Shown piece after piece: positions 46,313 to 57,019 of a stretch of 64,000 nucleotides of DNA; within the stretch, counting starts at the first letter, position 1, and each line of letters begins with the position of its first letter. Under the pieces are notes generated by a model that saw only the letters and a list, made by a program, of their open reading frames with translations, was not told the DNA's origin and searched no databases. Source of the stretch: Ryuthela nishihirai (lineage: Eukaryota; Arthropoda; Arachnida; Araneae; Heptathelidae); the NCBI GenBank assembly GCA_038380435.1, contig JAWZYU010000001.1, positions 11,512,001 to 11,576,000 of the forward strand. Reading direction: 5' to 3'. A program made the translations under genes and the position numbers.

Positions 46313-46867
46313 TTAATTTTCGTTCTCATTTCTTGTCACCGGAGAATGCCTTCCACATAGCAAAGAGGACCAGCAAAAGATGTAAAACAATGTGAATCTA
46401 ATCACATTCCATGTGATGAGGAAGACATCCTCTTCATCGTCCTTTGATCCTGTTATCGATAACATCCAGCTATTGGTGACTTCACATTCACTGGTGCCAG
46501 TAGAAGTGGAAGATCCTGAACCACATGGGTGCGTCAGTCCTGATTTTATTGGACGAGAATCCTCATCATCCACCGAAAATGGTTCTGATATATATCTCTT
46601 GGGTGGAATGTTTAACGTTTCGAGTCTAATGACACTGTGGTCATTGCGAGTGGAGGGGATATAGAATATTTATCTTTCGGGTGGGTGGCTATGCTCATTG
46701 CTCCCCTCCATACTCCCTTCATAAGAGCTACAACAACAAGAACAGGTTTTTTTCAGCTGTTTCCAACCTCTACAGAGGCATTCCCTGCCCCTCCTTGCAA
46801 AACTTGAGGAGTGTTCGTGTACATTAAACGCTCTGCGCGTACAATCAGTACTAGGCATCCTGCCCAT
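46313..46867 (-). pseudogene. Type 2 anchored protein, unit A (second)
   Basis: Start MPSTDCTRRAFNV, the same TAA after HSHPPER, then the open family segment from VDDEDSRPIKSG on. Near the end a small indel shifts the hydrophobic tail into another frame (FYIFCWSSLLCGRHS), so the KAFSGDKK ending is not read in frame. It is almost identical to the copy at 52292-52849. Confidence 0.6.
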
Positions 46868-47133
46868 TCAAGTCAATACAAATAATACTCAGTATACACT
46901 ATGTAGCAACTACTTCAAATATAAATATCTATTTGCGCTCTATCATTAATAGCGAATCAAAGAACACTTACAATCGCATCTAAAACATTTCGACTTAACT
47001 CTTCTAAGGAAAGATATCCTTTAAACCCGTTAATTGTTTTTCATTTACATTGTTCAGAATTTTGAATAATTAAGATTTTAATTTGTTGCATCTGCTAGTT
47101 TATAATGACAGATACAGGTAACAATGAAAATCA

Positions 47134-47190
47134 TTTTCACATATTAATATTTATGTATTAAATTAATACATAAATATTAATATGTGAAAA
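47134..47190. repeat. 57-bp perfect palindrome
   Basis: Arms of 28 bp (TTTTCACATATTAATATTTA and on to TGTATTAA) surround a single central A. The same palindrome is at 53112-53168. Units with the ancestral arrangement (40000, 43575, 49520) have only the left arm, so the right arm is a templated inverted copy made once and then amplified. Confidence 0.9.
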
Positions 47191-48026
47191 ATCTATCTGT
47201 TTGTTTTCGATGGTGACCATTTTGAATATATTGAAATTAGTTTGAGGGACTGCAAACGGTCATTTCTTAAAATCACATCGATTACGTATTTATCTGTGTC
47301 TTTACCCCTCTCACGTGATCAGAAAAGTGCTTAAATGATTAAAAGCAAACTTTCTCAATAGTAACTTACTTCGTCATCACATGATCATTGACGTGCAGAT
47401 GACGTCAGGAGCATGAGAGTAAGCGGTGTTGGTAAGCACCGCGGGAGCCTCGCTTCCCGTTGGCTCTTGCCTCACAGCTGCATGCATCCTTCCGTATTTC
47501 CAGAGTAGAGTGTGGGGGAAAAACTGGTTTGCTGCTTTCCACTGCAGTCGCTGAGAGCCTCAGCTGACCGTAGGAGGTCATCATACTACGTTACAAAACA
47601 CTGAGGTTGATTTACTAAAATTCTTCATGAAAAGTTTGGCTATCAACAGTCTCGTGAGGTTCTCTACTCCACATAACCTAAAATTCTCCTTACAATATGA
47701 CAATTACATAATCTCTTTCGTGCCAAAATTATATAATGAATGCATGTAGTGAGCCAAGTGAGTGAATGCATGTAGTGAGTGAGTGAGTGAATGTGTGTGT
47801 GTTGTACCAGAGCCTCATGTTAGCCATCCATTACCTGAGGTTTTCCCTAAAGATAAAAGGAACTTTTGAGGAAATCTTCAGATAATGTATATTGCCCATC
47901 TCCCATGATCTAGGACGTCTGAGGGTGGCTTTTGGGGGAGACCTTTTTTTTTATTTTTTTCAACTTTGTTGACCTTTTTCTTTCTCTCTTGAGTTTAACA
48001 TTTTCCTTTTTTCTAATTATCTTCAA

Positions 48027-48481
48027 TCATTTTTTTTCACCGGAGAATTCCTTCCACATAGCAATAAAAACAATTAAAAGATGTGAAATACAGAAGGTAA
48101 GTTTAACGACAAGCCAGGTGTAGAGGAAGACATCAAATTCATCTTCTATTTCAGGAACATAGACATCATCACTTCTTAATTCTGTAGACCCTTCATTTGT
48201 TGGAACCAAACTGTGAAGGAAATCTATCGTCTATTTCTCAAATCTGCTTCACCATTCTTGTACCAGTGTCTGTAGAAGTGGAAGATCCTGAACTACAACT
48301 CTTCGTCAATTTCTATTTGAGGGAAATTCTGGTCATCTACTGGAAATTGTTCGGAGATGTATCTTTTATGTGGAATGTTCAGTAGTTTGAGCCTATTGAA
48401 TTTATTGTCAGTATGAGGGGAGGGGATGCATGTAGTGAGTGAGTGAATGTGTGTGTTGTACCAGAGCATCATGTTAGCCAT
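48027..48481 (-). pseudogene. Type 0 anchored-protein relic, unit D
   Basis: Same as at 38481: an open C-terminal part ending KEFSGEKK, and upstream, in another frame, IPHKRYISEQFPVDDQNFPQ. It differs from the other copies by a 9-base deletion near 48312. Confidence 0.6.
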
Positions 48482-48633
48482 CCATTACCTGAGGTTTTCC
48501 CTAAAGATAAAAAGAACTTTTGAGGAAATCAACAGATAATGGATGTTGCCCATCTCCCACGATCTAGGACGTCTGAGGGTGGGTTTTGGGGGAGACATTT
48601 TTTTTTTCTTTTTTTCGAATTATCATTCTATTA

Positions 48634-49272
48634 TTTTTTTTCACCTAAGAATTCCTTTACATTGTAAAGGACCATCAAAAGATATATAACGGAGAAGGTG
48701 AATTTCATCACATCCCACATGATGACGACATCTCTGAAGACATCCTCTTCATCATTATCCTCTTCATCATTATACTCTTCATCATTGTTCTCTGAATCTG
48801 TTGTAATTAAATTCGGGTTATTTGATTCAGTTGAAGTGGACGATCCTGTAGTATAAATGTTCTGAGATCTCGTTTCTGTTTCAGGAATATCTTCTTCGTC
48901 CTCTGCAAATCGGTCTATGGCATTTTGTTTATGTGGGATGTTCTGTAGTTGGAGCCGAAAGGTGCAGGGAATGAGAAATGGGACTGAGAAATCTAGTTTA
49001 GGTGGAATGTTAGGTCGTTCGGACCTCAATACACAGTCAACAATAGTGGAGGGGATGTAAAATGTCGATCTTCCTGATGGGTGGCCTTGTTCATTTCTCC
49101 CCTCCACAGTCCCTTCGCAACAGGAACTAAAGCAACATAAACTAGGGCAACACTTCTTCATCCTGGTCCAGCCTCTACGGAGGCATTTCCTGCCCCTCCT
49201 TGCAAAATCTGATGCGCGTTGGCGTACATTAAACGCTCTGCGCGTACCATCGGCAGTCGGCATCCTGCCCAT
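48634..49272 (-). CDS. Type 1 membrane-anchored protein, unit D, intact
   Basis: ATG at 49270-49272 (or 49261-49263, one base after a good acceptor GGGCAG|G) gives about 213 aa. In order: a basic Cys-rich head (TRRAFNVRQRASDFARRGRK, KKCCPSLCCFSSCC), FYIPSTIVDCVLRSERPNIP, a family segment with DFSVPFLIPC and LQLQNIPHK, a Ser/Thr stretch, an acidic run of NDEED repeats, and a hydrophobic segment of about 20 residues (FTFSVIYLLMVLY) with the ending VKEFLGEKK. The layout suggests a tail-anchored or single-pass protein, but topology and function are unknown. A 92-bp 5' intron with GTAAGTG donor is predicted. It lies 450 bp downstream of the CpG block. Confidence 0.6.
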
Positions 49273-49714
49273 ACACAAAATTAATTCAAAAAAGTTCAAC
49301 ACAATAAACCTACTAGAAACAAATCTCAATAAATATATGCGCACAAAAACACTTACAAATCGCAAATTCCTCTTAATGCTTCTAAGGAAATATATCCTTT
49401 AAACTTGTTAATTGTTTTTCAGTTACATTGTTCAGAATTTTGAATAATTAAGATTTTAATTTGTTGTATCTGCTGAAGGTTTATAATGCCAGATACAGGT
49501 AACAATGAGAATCATTTTCACATATTAATATTTATCTGTATATTTTTGATGGTGACCATTTTGAATATATTAAAATTAGTTTGGGGGACTGCAAATGGTC
49601 ATTTCTTAAAATCACATCGATTACATATTTATCTGTTTCTTTACTCCTCTCAGGTGAGCAGAAAAGCACTTAAATGATTAAAAGCAAAATTTCTGAATAG
49701 TAACTTACTTCGTC

Positions 49715-50105
49715 ATCACATGATCACCGACGTGCAGATGACGTCAGGAACATGAGATAAGCGGTGTTGGTAAGCGCCGGGGAGCCTCGCTTCGCATTGG
49801 CTGTTGCCTCACAGCTGCATGCATCCTTTCGTATTTCCAGAGTAGGGTGTGGGGGAAAAACTGGTTTGCTGCTTGCCACTGCCGCCGCTTTCTTCTGATT
49901 GGTTGTAAGCCTGCTGTCATCGTTGGCTTTCTCTGGGAGCACGCTGTGGTGCCGATAACTCATATGTGGTGGCGTTTGCAATGGGCGGTGAGTGACGGTC
50001 TCTACGAGGCGTTCCTGGGCAATGGACTGGTCGAAATTCTGGTCCCCATCGGCGGATTCTTCGGATATGCCAATACTCCGGAAGTTTCTGTGTGGGAACA
50101 AGTTC
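49715..50105 (-). promoter_or_regulatory. CpG-rich promoter-like block, unit D
   Basis: Same motifs as unit A (CRE, two inverted CCAAT boxes), except that GCGGCCGC is changed to GCCGCCGC. It is upstream of the intact type 1 gene. Confidence 0.45.
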
Positions 50106-50127
50106 TTACGTCGTAATTGTGGTATGC

Positions 50128-50919
50128 TTATTCACCCACACAACTAAACTCAGTTTTCTTTTTCCTAGTCTTCCATTGCTTCAGTAATTTGATTAGTACC
50201 GACACTTGAATGAAGCTGAGTTTTCTGATTATTTTGCCAACTCCATGTGAATATAAAGAGAACGCTTTGCTACAAAGGTCACCTTTGAATTTCGCTCGTA
50301 AATCAAGACATCTCGATTTCTCTCTGACCTTAACTCGGAGCCTCATCAGTGTACGTTTGGAGTTTTCAGACGGAAACGATACATTTTCTCTTTCTGTTTG
50401 ATGAAGTTTTTGCTTTATTTGAGTTGCCGGTATCTCATGCTTAGCAAGGGCATAATTTGTTCCACTGATTACTGAATTGTTTTCACTTAATGCTTCCGTT
50501 TCTTCTACATCCTTATCACGTTCCGTGCCCACCATTACTTTGTGGCTTCCATGAGGTTCCAAATGCCCCAGAAGTGAGTTTTCTTGAATATCTACTCTTC
50601 CCCCAATTTGGGTGTCACTAAATGTCCCTTCCTCCCTGTCTCTTCCTATTGTTAGCTTCTCTTCCTCTGTATCGATTTGCATCGGAGGGCTATCGTCAGA
50701 CTTGATAAATGCCGATTTTTCAGTTTCCGCGAGTGCCTTTAAATCTTCTGGCCCTAAAGACTGTCTTGCATCTTCCATGCACATTTCCTCATCTACTGTC
50801 TCTGTATTCCCACAGTTTTGCTCTTCGATCAAAGTAATGTCTACCTGACATGCGTTGCTCCTTTGAACGCCATTTGTGTTAGCCTTGTGTTCTCCCTCAT
50901 CATCAATGTTGTCCGACAT
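50128..50919 (-). CDS. Acidic/basic protein, 263 aa, unit D, open
   Basis: A complete frame runs from ATG (50917-50919) to stop. The first ~150 residues are acidic (MSDNIDDEGEHKANTNG, VDEEMCMED, SLGPEDLKALAETEKSAF, DSPPMQIDTEEEKLTIG). The last ~90 are basic (RLRVKVREKSRCLDLRAKF, KLLKQWKTRKKKTEF). No signal peptide or membrane segment is seen. The open state depends on an extra T in the TCTCTTTCTG run near 50395, which offsets a base missing 12-15 bp further on relative to unit F. An in-frame TAA lies 8 codons upstream of the ATG. No family recognised. A nuclear or nucleic-acid role is possible from composition only. Confidence 0.5.
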   Translation of the reverse strand: MSDNIDDEGEHKANTNGVQRSNACQVDITLIEEQNCGNTETVDEEMCMEDARQSLGPEDLKALAETEKSAFIKSDDSPPMQIDTEEEKLTIGRDREEGTFSDTQIGGRVDIQENSLLGHLEPHGSHKVMVGTERDKDVEETEALSENNSVISGTNYALAKHEIPATQIKQKLHQTERENVSFPSENSKRTLMRLRVKVREKSRCLDLRAKFKGDLCSKAFSLYSHGVGKIIRKLSFIQVSVLIKLLKQWKTRKKKTEFSCVGE

Positions 50920-51010
50920 GACTATAATTAAGTCTTACTCGCTGTTCCCATCTAACTGTTCTGCAGGCATTTGTTTCTCCTTTTCTCTGCCTCGCCCCTC
51001 TTCTAATGCC

Positions 51011-51433
51011 TCACTTTCTTAAGCCAAACGTCTTAAAAATTCCACAGATTTCTTTCCTAACGCCCTCTATATCAAAAACATTTTCAACTATATTTATCAC
51101 CTCTTCGTCTTCCTCTAAACCGATAGGGGTGAAAATGTAGCCTATTAATCTCTCGACGTCTAGATCGCTCTTACTACTCCAAGACATGGGAAGAGGTCCC
51201 AGTTCTGCCTCTAATATTTTGCACAGGGCATATTGCTTAATTAGGCCAAGTTCGGGCTTTTCTTCAGGAGGGTTACATCCCTGTTTCACTAATTCGTACT
51301 CCTTAACCAAGTGTCCTTGCCTTGAAATTTCACAGATTGCTTCTCTAACACCATCTATGTCGAAAGCAATTTCTACTAGACTTATCGCTTCCTCGTCTTC
51401 CTCTAGGCTAATAGGGGTTAAAACTTTCTCCAC
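51011..51433 (-). CDS. Repeat-containing acidic frame, unit D
   Basis: This is the same two-module 140-codon stretch as at 41484, with only two amino-acid differences. It ends FKTFGLRK-stop. The apparent first codon is GTG, so the true start or splice site lies elsewhere. The module carries LEEDEEAI, FDIDGVR and an invariant Cys (REAIC/KEIC). Confidence 0.5.
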   Translation of the reverse strand: MEKVLTPISLEEDEEAISLVEIAFDIDGVREAICEISRQGHLVKEYELVKQGCNPPEEKPELGLIKQYALCKILEAELGPLPMSWSSKSDLDVERLIGYIFTPIGLEEDEEVINIVENVFDIEGVRKEICGIFKTFGLRK

Positions 51434-51466
51434 TAATTGTTCAACGTCTAAATTAACTGCATTTCT

Positions 51467-51842
51467 TCAGCACATAGGAGGAGGTCCCAACTCCGCCTCT
51501 AATGTCAGGTACAGAGCAGATTGTTCAATTGTCTTAGGTTTGGGCGTGGCATATGCTAGGAGTTCATGTGAGCCGTAAGGGAAATTTCCAATTTCTTCCC
51601 TTTCCCGTTCATCGTAATTTCGGTTCTGTGGCCTATGAGGATGAGCCGAACCATACTCTACGTGGCTATCAGGATTGTCGTAAGTGAAATGTTCTCTTGT
51701 GGGATTCATTCTATCGGGGGCAATTTCTGGCAAAATGGCCAAACTGTCCACATTCAAAACATTCTTCCCTTTGATGTCTTGTGTTCTTGATGGGAATGTT
51801 TTCTCGGTTTTTTTTTTCATCTTTTGAGAGCCTTAGCTGACC
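51467..51842 (-). pseudogene. Zinc-knuckle region and upstream frame, unit D
   Basis: ATG at 51818-51820 opens a 117-codon frame (KKKTEKTFPSRTQDIKG to LEAELGPPPMC) that ends at the conserved TGA. The overlapping frame 51711-51842, without ATG, has CFECGQFGHFARNCP and ends at TAG. It is preceded by CCTAG, a possible splice acceptor. The knuckle frame keeps all four zinc ligands in every copy, so it is the more convincing coding frame over that stretch. How the two connect is unclear. Confidence 0.5.
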
Positions 51843-52291
51843 CTAGGATGTCATCATACTACGTTACAAATACTGTGGTTGATTTACTAAAATTCTCCAT
51901 GAAAGGTTTGGTTATCAACAGTCTCGTGAGGTTCTCTACTTCACATAACCTACAAATCTCGTTACAATCTGAGAATTACATAATCTCTTTCGTGCCAAAA
52001 TTATATAATGAATGCATGTAGTGAGCGAGTGTATGCATGTAGTGAGCCAAGTGAGTGAATGCATGTAGTGACTGAGTGAATGTGTGTGTTGTACCAGAGC
52101 CTCATGTTTTAGCCATGCATTACCTGAGGTTTTCCCTAAAGATAAAAGGAACTTTTGAGGAAATCTTCAGATAATGGATGTTGCCCATCTCCCATGATCT
52201 AGGACGTCTGAGGGTGGCTTTTGGGAGAGACATTTTTTTTTACAACTTTTTTACCTTTTTCTTTCTCTTCAGTTTAACGTTTTGCTATTTT

Positions 52292-52849
52292 TTAATTTTC
52301 GTTCTCATTTCTTGTCACCGGAGAATGCCTTCCACATAGCAAAGAGGACCAGCAAAAGATGTAAAACAATGTGAATCTAATCGCATTCCATGTGATGAGG
52401 AAGACATCCTCTTCATCGTCCTTTGATCCTGTTATCGATAACATCCAGCTATTGGTGACTTCACATTCACTGGTGCCAGTAGAAGTGAAAGATCCTGAAC
52501 CACATGGGTGCGTCAGTCCTGATTTTATTGGACGAGAATCCTCATCATCCACCGAAAATGGTTCTGATATATATCTCTTGGGTGGAATGTTTAACGTTTC
52601 GAGTCTAATGACACTGTGGTCATTGCGAGTGGAGGGGATATAGAATATTTATCTTTCGGGTGGGTGGCTATGCTCATTGCTCCCCTCCATACTCCCTTCA
52701 TAAGAGCTACAACAACAAGAACAGGTTTTTTTCAGCTGTTTCCAACCTCTACAGAGGCATTCCCTGCCCCTCCTTGCAAAACTTGAGGCGTGTTCGTGTA
52801 CATTAAACGCTCTGCGCGTACAATCAGTACTAGGCATCTGCCCATTCAA
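52292..52849 (-). pseudogene. Type 2 anchored protein, unit D
   Basis: Near-identical to 46313-46867, with the same TAA after HSHPPER and the same shifted tail. The GGCAG acceptor before the ATG has lost a base here (GGGCAGATGCC), and the upstream donor word reads TTAAGTG in place of GTAAGTG, so splicing of the short intron should fail. Confidence 0.6.
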
Positions 52850-53111
52850 GTCAATACAAATAATACTCAGTATACACTATGTAGCAACTACTTCAAATAT
52901 AAATATCTATTTGCGCTCTATCATTAATAGCGAATCAAAGAACACTTAAAATCGCATCTAAAACATTTCGACTTAACTCTTCTAAGGAAAGATATCCTTT
53001 AAACCCGTTAATTGTTTTTCATTTACATTGTTCAGAATTTTGAATAATTAAGATTTTAATTTGTTGCATCTGCTAGTTTATAATGACAGATACAGGTAAC
53101 AATGAAAATCA

Positions 53112-53168
53112 TTTTCACATATTAATATTTATGTATTAAATTAATACATAAATATTAATATGTGAAAA
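53112..53168. repeat. 57-bp perfect palindrome, second copy
   Basis: Same sequence as 47134-47190. It confirms that units C and E are copies of one another. The sequence after it is 27 bp shorter here. Confidence 0.9.
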
Positions 53169-53980
53169 ATCATTTTGAATATATTGAAATTAGTTTGAGG
53201 GACTGCAAACGGTCATTTCTTAAAATCACATCGATTACGTATTTATCTGTGTCTTTACCCCTCTCACGTGATCAGAAAAGTGCTTAAATGATTAAAAGCA
53301 AACTTTCTCAATAGTAACTTACTTCGTCATCACATGATCATTGACGTGCAGATGACGTCAGGAGCATGAGAGTAAGCGGTGTTGGTAAGCACCGCGGGAG
53401 CCTCGCTTCCCGTTGGCTCTTGCCTCACAGCTGCATGCATCCTTCCGTATTTCCAGAGTAGAGTGTGGGGGAAAAACTGGTTTGCTGCTTTCCACTGCAG
53501 TCGCTGAGAGCCTCATCTGACCGTAGGAGGTCATCATACTACGTTACAAACACTGAGGTTGATTTACTAAAATTCTTCATGAAAGGTTTGGCTATCAACA
53601 GTCTCGTGAGGTTCTCTACTCCACATAACCTAAAATTCTCCTTACAATCTGACAATTACATAATCTCTTTCGTGCCAAAATTATATAATGAATGCATGTA
53701 GTGAGCCAAGTGAGTGAATGCATGTAGTGAGTGAGTGAGTGAATGTGTGTGTGTTGTACCAGAGCCTCATGTTAGCCATCCATTACCTGAGGTTTTCCCT
53801 AAAGATAAAAGGAACTTTTGAGGAAATCTTCAGATAATGTATATTGCCCATCTCCCATGATCTAGGACGTCTGAGGGTGGCTTTTGGGGGAGACCTTTTT
53901 TTTTTTATTTTTTTCAACTTTGTTGACCTTTTTCTTTCTCTCTTGAGTTTAACATTTTCCTTTTTTCTAATTATCTTCAA

Positions 53981-54360
53981 TCATTTTTTTTCACCGGAGA
54001 ATTCCTTCCACATAGCAATAAAAACAATTAAAAGATGTGAAATACAGAAGGTAAGTTTAACGACAAGCCAGGTGTAGAGGAAGACATCAAATTCATTTTC
54101 TATTTCAGGAACATAGACATCATCACTTCTTAATTCTGTAGACCCTTCATTTGTTGGAACCAAACTGTGAAGGAAATATATCGTCTATTTCTCAAATCTG
54201 CTTCACCATTCTTGTACCGGTGTCTGTAGAAGTGGAAGATCCTGAACTACAACTCTTCGTCAATTTCTATTTGATTCTATTTGAGGGAAATTCTGGTCAT
54301 CTACTGGAAATTGTTCGGAGATGTATCTTTTATGTGGAATGTTCAGTAGTTTGAGCCTAT
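53981..54360 (-). pseudogene. Type 0 anchored-protein relic, unit F
   Basis: Same as at 38481, ending KEFSGEKK, with one change in the acidic part (IENEFDVF). Upstream frames are broken as in the other two copies. Confidence 0.6.
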
Positions 54361-54610
54361 TGAATTTATTGTCAGTATGAGGGGAGGGGATGCATGTAGT
54401 GAGTGAGTGAATGTGTGTGTGTTGTACCAGAGCATCATGTTAGCCATCCATTACCTGAGGTTTTCCCTAAAGATAAAAAGAACTTTTGAGGAAATCAACA
54501 GATAATGGATGTTGCCCATCTCCCACGATCTAGGACGTCTGAGGGTGGGTTTTGCGGGAGACATTTTTTTTTTCTTTTTTTTTTCTTTTTTTCGAATTAT
54601 CATTCTATTA

Positions 54611-55264
54611 TTTTTTTTCACCTAAGAATTCCTTTACATTGTAAAGGACCATCAAAAGATATATAACGGAGAAGGTGAATTTCATCACATCCCACATGAT
54701 GACGACATCTCTGAAGACATCCTCTTCATCATTATCCTCTTCATCATTATCCTCTTCATCATTATACTCTTCATCATTGTTCTCTGAATCTGTTGTAATT
54801 AAATTCGGGTTATTTGATTCAGTTGAAGTGGACGATCCTGTAGTATAAATGTTCTGAGATCTTGTTTCTGTTTCAGGAATATCTTCTTCGTCCTCTGCAA
54901 ATCGGTCTATTGCATTTTGTTTATGTGGGATGTTCTGTAGTTGGAGCCGAAAGGTGCAAGGAATGAGAAATGGGACTGAGAAATCTAGTTTAGGTGGAAT
55001 GTTAGGTCGTTCGGACCTCAATACACAGTCAACAATAGTGGAGGGGATGTAAAATGTCGATCTTCCTGATGGGTGGCCTTGTTCATTTCTCCCCTCCACA
55101 GTCCCTTCGCAACAGGAACTAAAGCAACATAAACTAGGGCAACACTTCTTCATCCTGGTCCAGCCTCTACGGAGGCATTTCCTGCCCCTCCTTGCAAAAT
55201 CTGACGCGCGTTGGCGTACATTAAACGCTCTGCGCGTACCATCGGCAGTCGGCATCCTGCCCAT
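54611..55264 (-). CDS. Type 1 membrane-anchored protein, unit F, intact
   Basis: ATG at 55262-55264 gives about 218 aa, matching the unit D protein but with one more NDEED acidic repeat (a 15-bp unit). Cys-rich basic head, family segment, acidic run, hydrophobic C-terminal segment and VKEFLGEKK are all in place. The predicted upstream donor has lost four bases here (ACACAAATCGC in place of ACACTTACAAATCGC), so the 92-bp intron cannot be removed in the same way. The ATG remains usable. Function unknown. Confidence 0.6.
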
Positions 55265-55699
55265 ACACAAAATTAATTCAAAAAAGTTCAACACAATAAA
55301 CCTACTAGAAACAAATCTCAATAAATATATGCGCACAAAAACACAAATCGCAAATTCCTCTTAATGCTTCTAAGGAAATATATCCTTTAAACTTGTTAAT
55401 TGTTTTTCAGTTACATTGTTCAGAATTTTGAATAATTAAGATTTTAATTTGTTGCATCTGCTGAAGGTTTATAATGCCAGATACAGGTAACAATGAGAAT
55501 CATTTTCACATATTAATATTTATCTGTATATTTTTATGACGACCATTTTGAATATATTAAAATTAGTTTGGGGAACTGCAAATGGTCATTTCTAAAAATC
55601 ACATCGATGACGTATTTATCTGTTTTTTTACTCCACACACGTGATCAGAAAAGCGCTTAAATGATTAAAAGCAAACTTTCTGAATAGTAACTTACTTCG

Positions 55700-56100
55700 T
55701 CATCACAAGATCACTGACGTGCAGATGACGTCAGGAGCATGAGAGTAAGCGGTGTTGGTAAGCGCCGCGGGAGCCTCGCTTCGCGTGGCTGTTGCCTCAC
55801 AGCTGCATGCATCCTTCCATATTTCCAGAGTAGGGTGTGGGGAAAAATCTGGTTTGCTGCTCGCCACTGCGGCCGCTTTCTTCTGATTGGTTTTAAGCCT
55901 TCTGTCGTCGTTGGATTTCTCCGAGAGCATGCTGTGGCGCTGATAACTTGTCTGTGGTGGCGGTCGCAATGGGCGGTGAGGAACGGTCTCTATGACGTGT
56001 TCCTGGGCGACTGGCTGTTCAAAATTCTGGTCCCCGTAGGCGGATTCTTCGGATATGCCAATAGTCCAGAAGTCTCTGTGTGGGAACAAGTTACTACTTC
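55700..56100 (-). promoter_or_regulatory. CpG-rich promoter-like block, unit F
   Basis: The most diverged of the complete blocks. It keeps TGACGTCA and the CTGATTGGTT Y box but has many changes elsewhere. It lies upstream of the intact type 1 gene at 54611-55264. Confidence 0.45.
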
Positions 56101-56115
56101 GTAATTGTGGTATGC

Positions 56116-56950
56116 TTATTCACCAACACAACTAAACTCTGTTTTCTTTTTCCTAGTCTTCCATTGCTTCAGTAATTTGATTAGTACCAACGCTTGAATG
56201 AATCTGAGTTTTCTGATTATTGTGCCAACTCTGTGCGAATATAAAGAGAAAGCTTTGCTACAAAGGTCACCTTTGAATTTCGCTCGTAAATCAAGACATC
56301 TCGATCTCTCTCTGACCTTAACTCGGAGCCTCACCAGTGTACGTTTGGAGTGTGTTTTTGCTTTCTCTTCAGACGGAAATGATACATTTTCTCTTCTCTT
56401 TGATGAAGATTTTTGCTTTATTTGATTTGCTGGTATCTCATGCTTAGCAAGGACATAATTTGTTCCACTGATTACTGAATTCTTTTCACTTAATGCTTCT
56501 GTTTCTTCTACATTTCTTATCACCATTTCTTTGTGGTGCCCACCATTTCTTTGTGGCTTCCCTGAGGTTCCAAATGCCCCACAAGTGAGTTTTCTTGAAT
56601 ATCTACTCTTCCCCCAATTTGGGTGTCACTAAACGTCCCTTCCTCCCTGTCTCTTCCTATTGTTAGCTTCGCTTCCTCTGTATCGATTTGCATTGGAGGG
56701 CTATCGTCAGACTTGATAAATGCCGATTTTTCAGTTTCGGTGAGTGCCTTTAAATCTTCTGGCCCTAAAGACTCTCTTGCATCTTCCATGCACATTTCCT
56801 CATCTACTGTCTCTGTATTCTAACAGTTTTGCTCTTCGATCAAAATAATGTCTACCTCACGTGTTACTCCTTTCTATGCCATTTGTGTTAGCCCTGTGTT
56901 CTTCCTCATCATCAATGTCGTCCTACATGACTATAATTAAGTCTTCCTCG
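56116..56950 (-). pseudogene. Acidic/basic frame, unit F, broken
   Basis: The C-terminal 136 codons (56116-56526) are open and read smoothly from the acidic into the basic part (ENSVISG-like NSVISGTNYVLAKHEIP, then RLRVKVRERSRCLDLRAKF). This supports one continuous ancestral frame. The N-terminal part (56520-56795 and beyond) is broken by a 19-bp duplication around 56525 and by a TAG in place of the TCG after the usual ATG. Upstream of that ATG the frame lacks the TAA seen in unit D. Confidence 0.6.
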
Positions 56951-57019
56951 CTGTTCCCATCTAACTGTTCTACAGGCATTTGTTTCTCCTTTTCTCTCCC
57001 TCGCCCTTCTTCTAATGCC

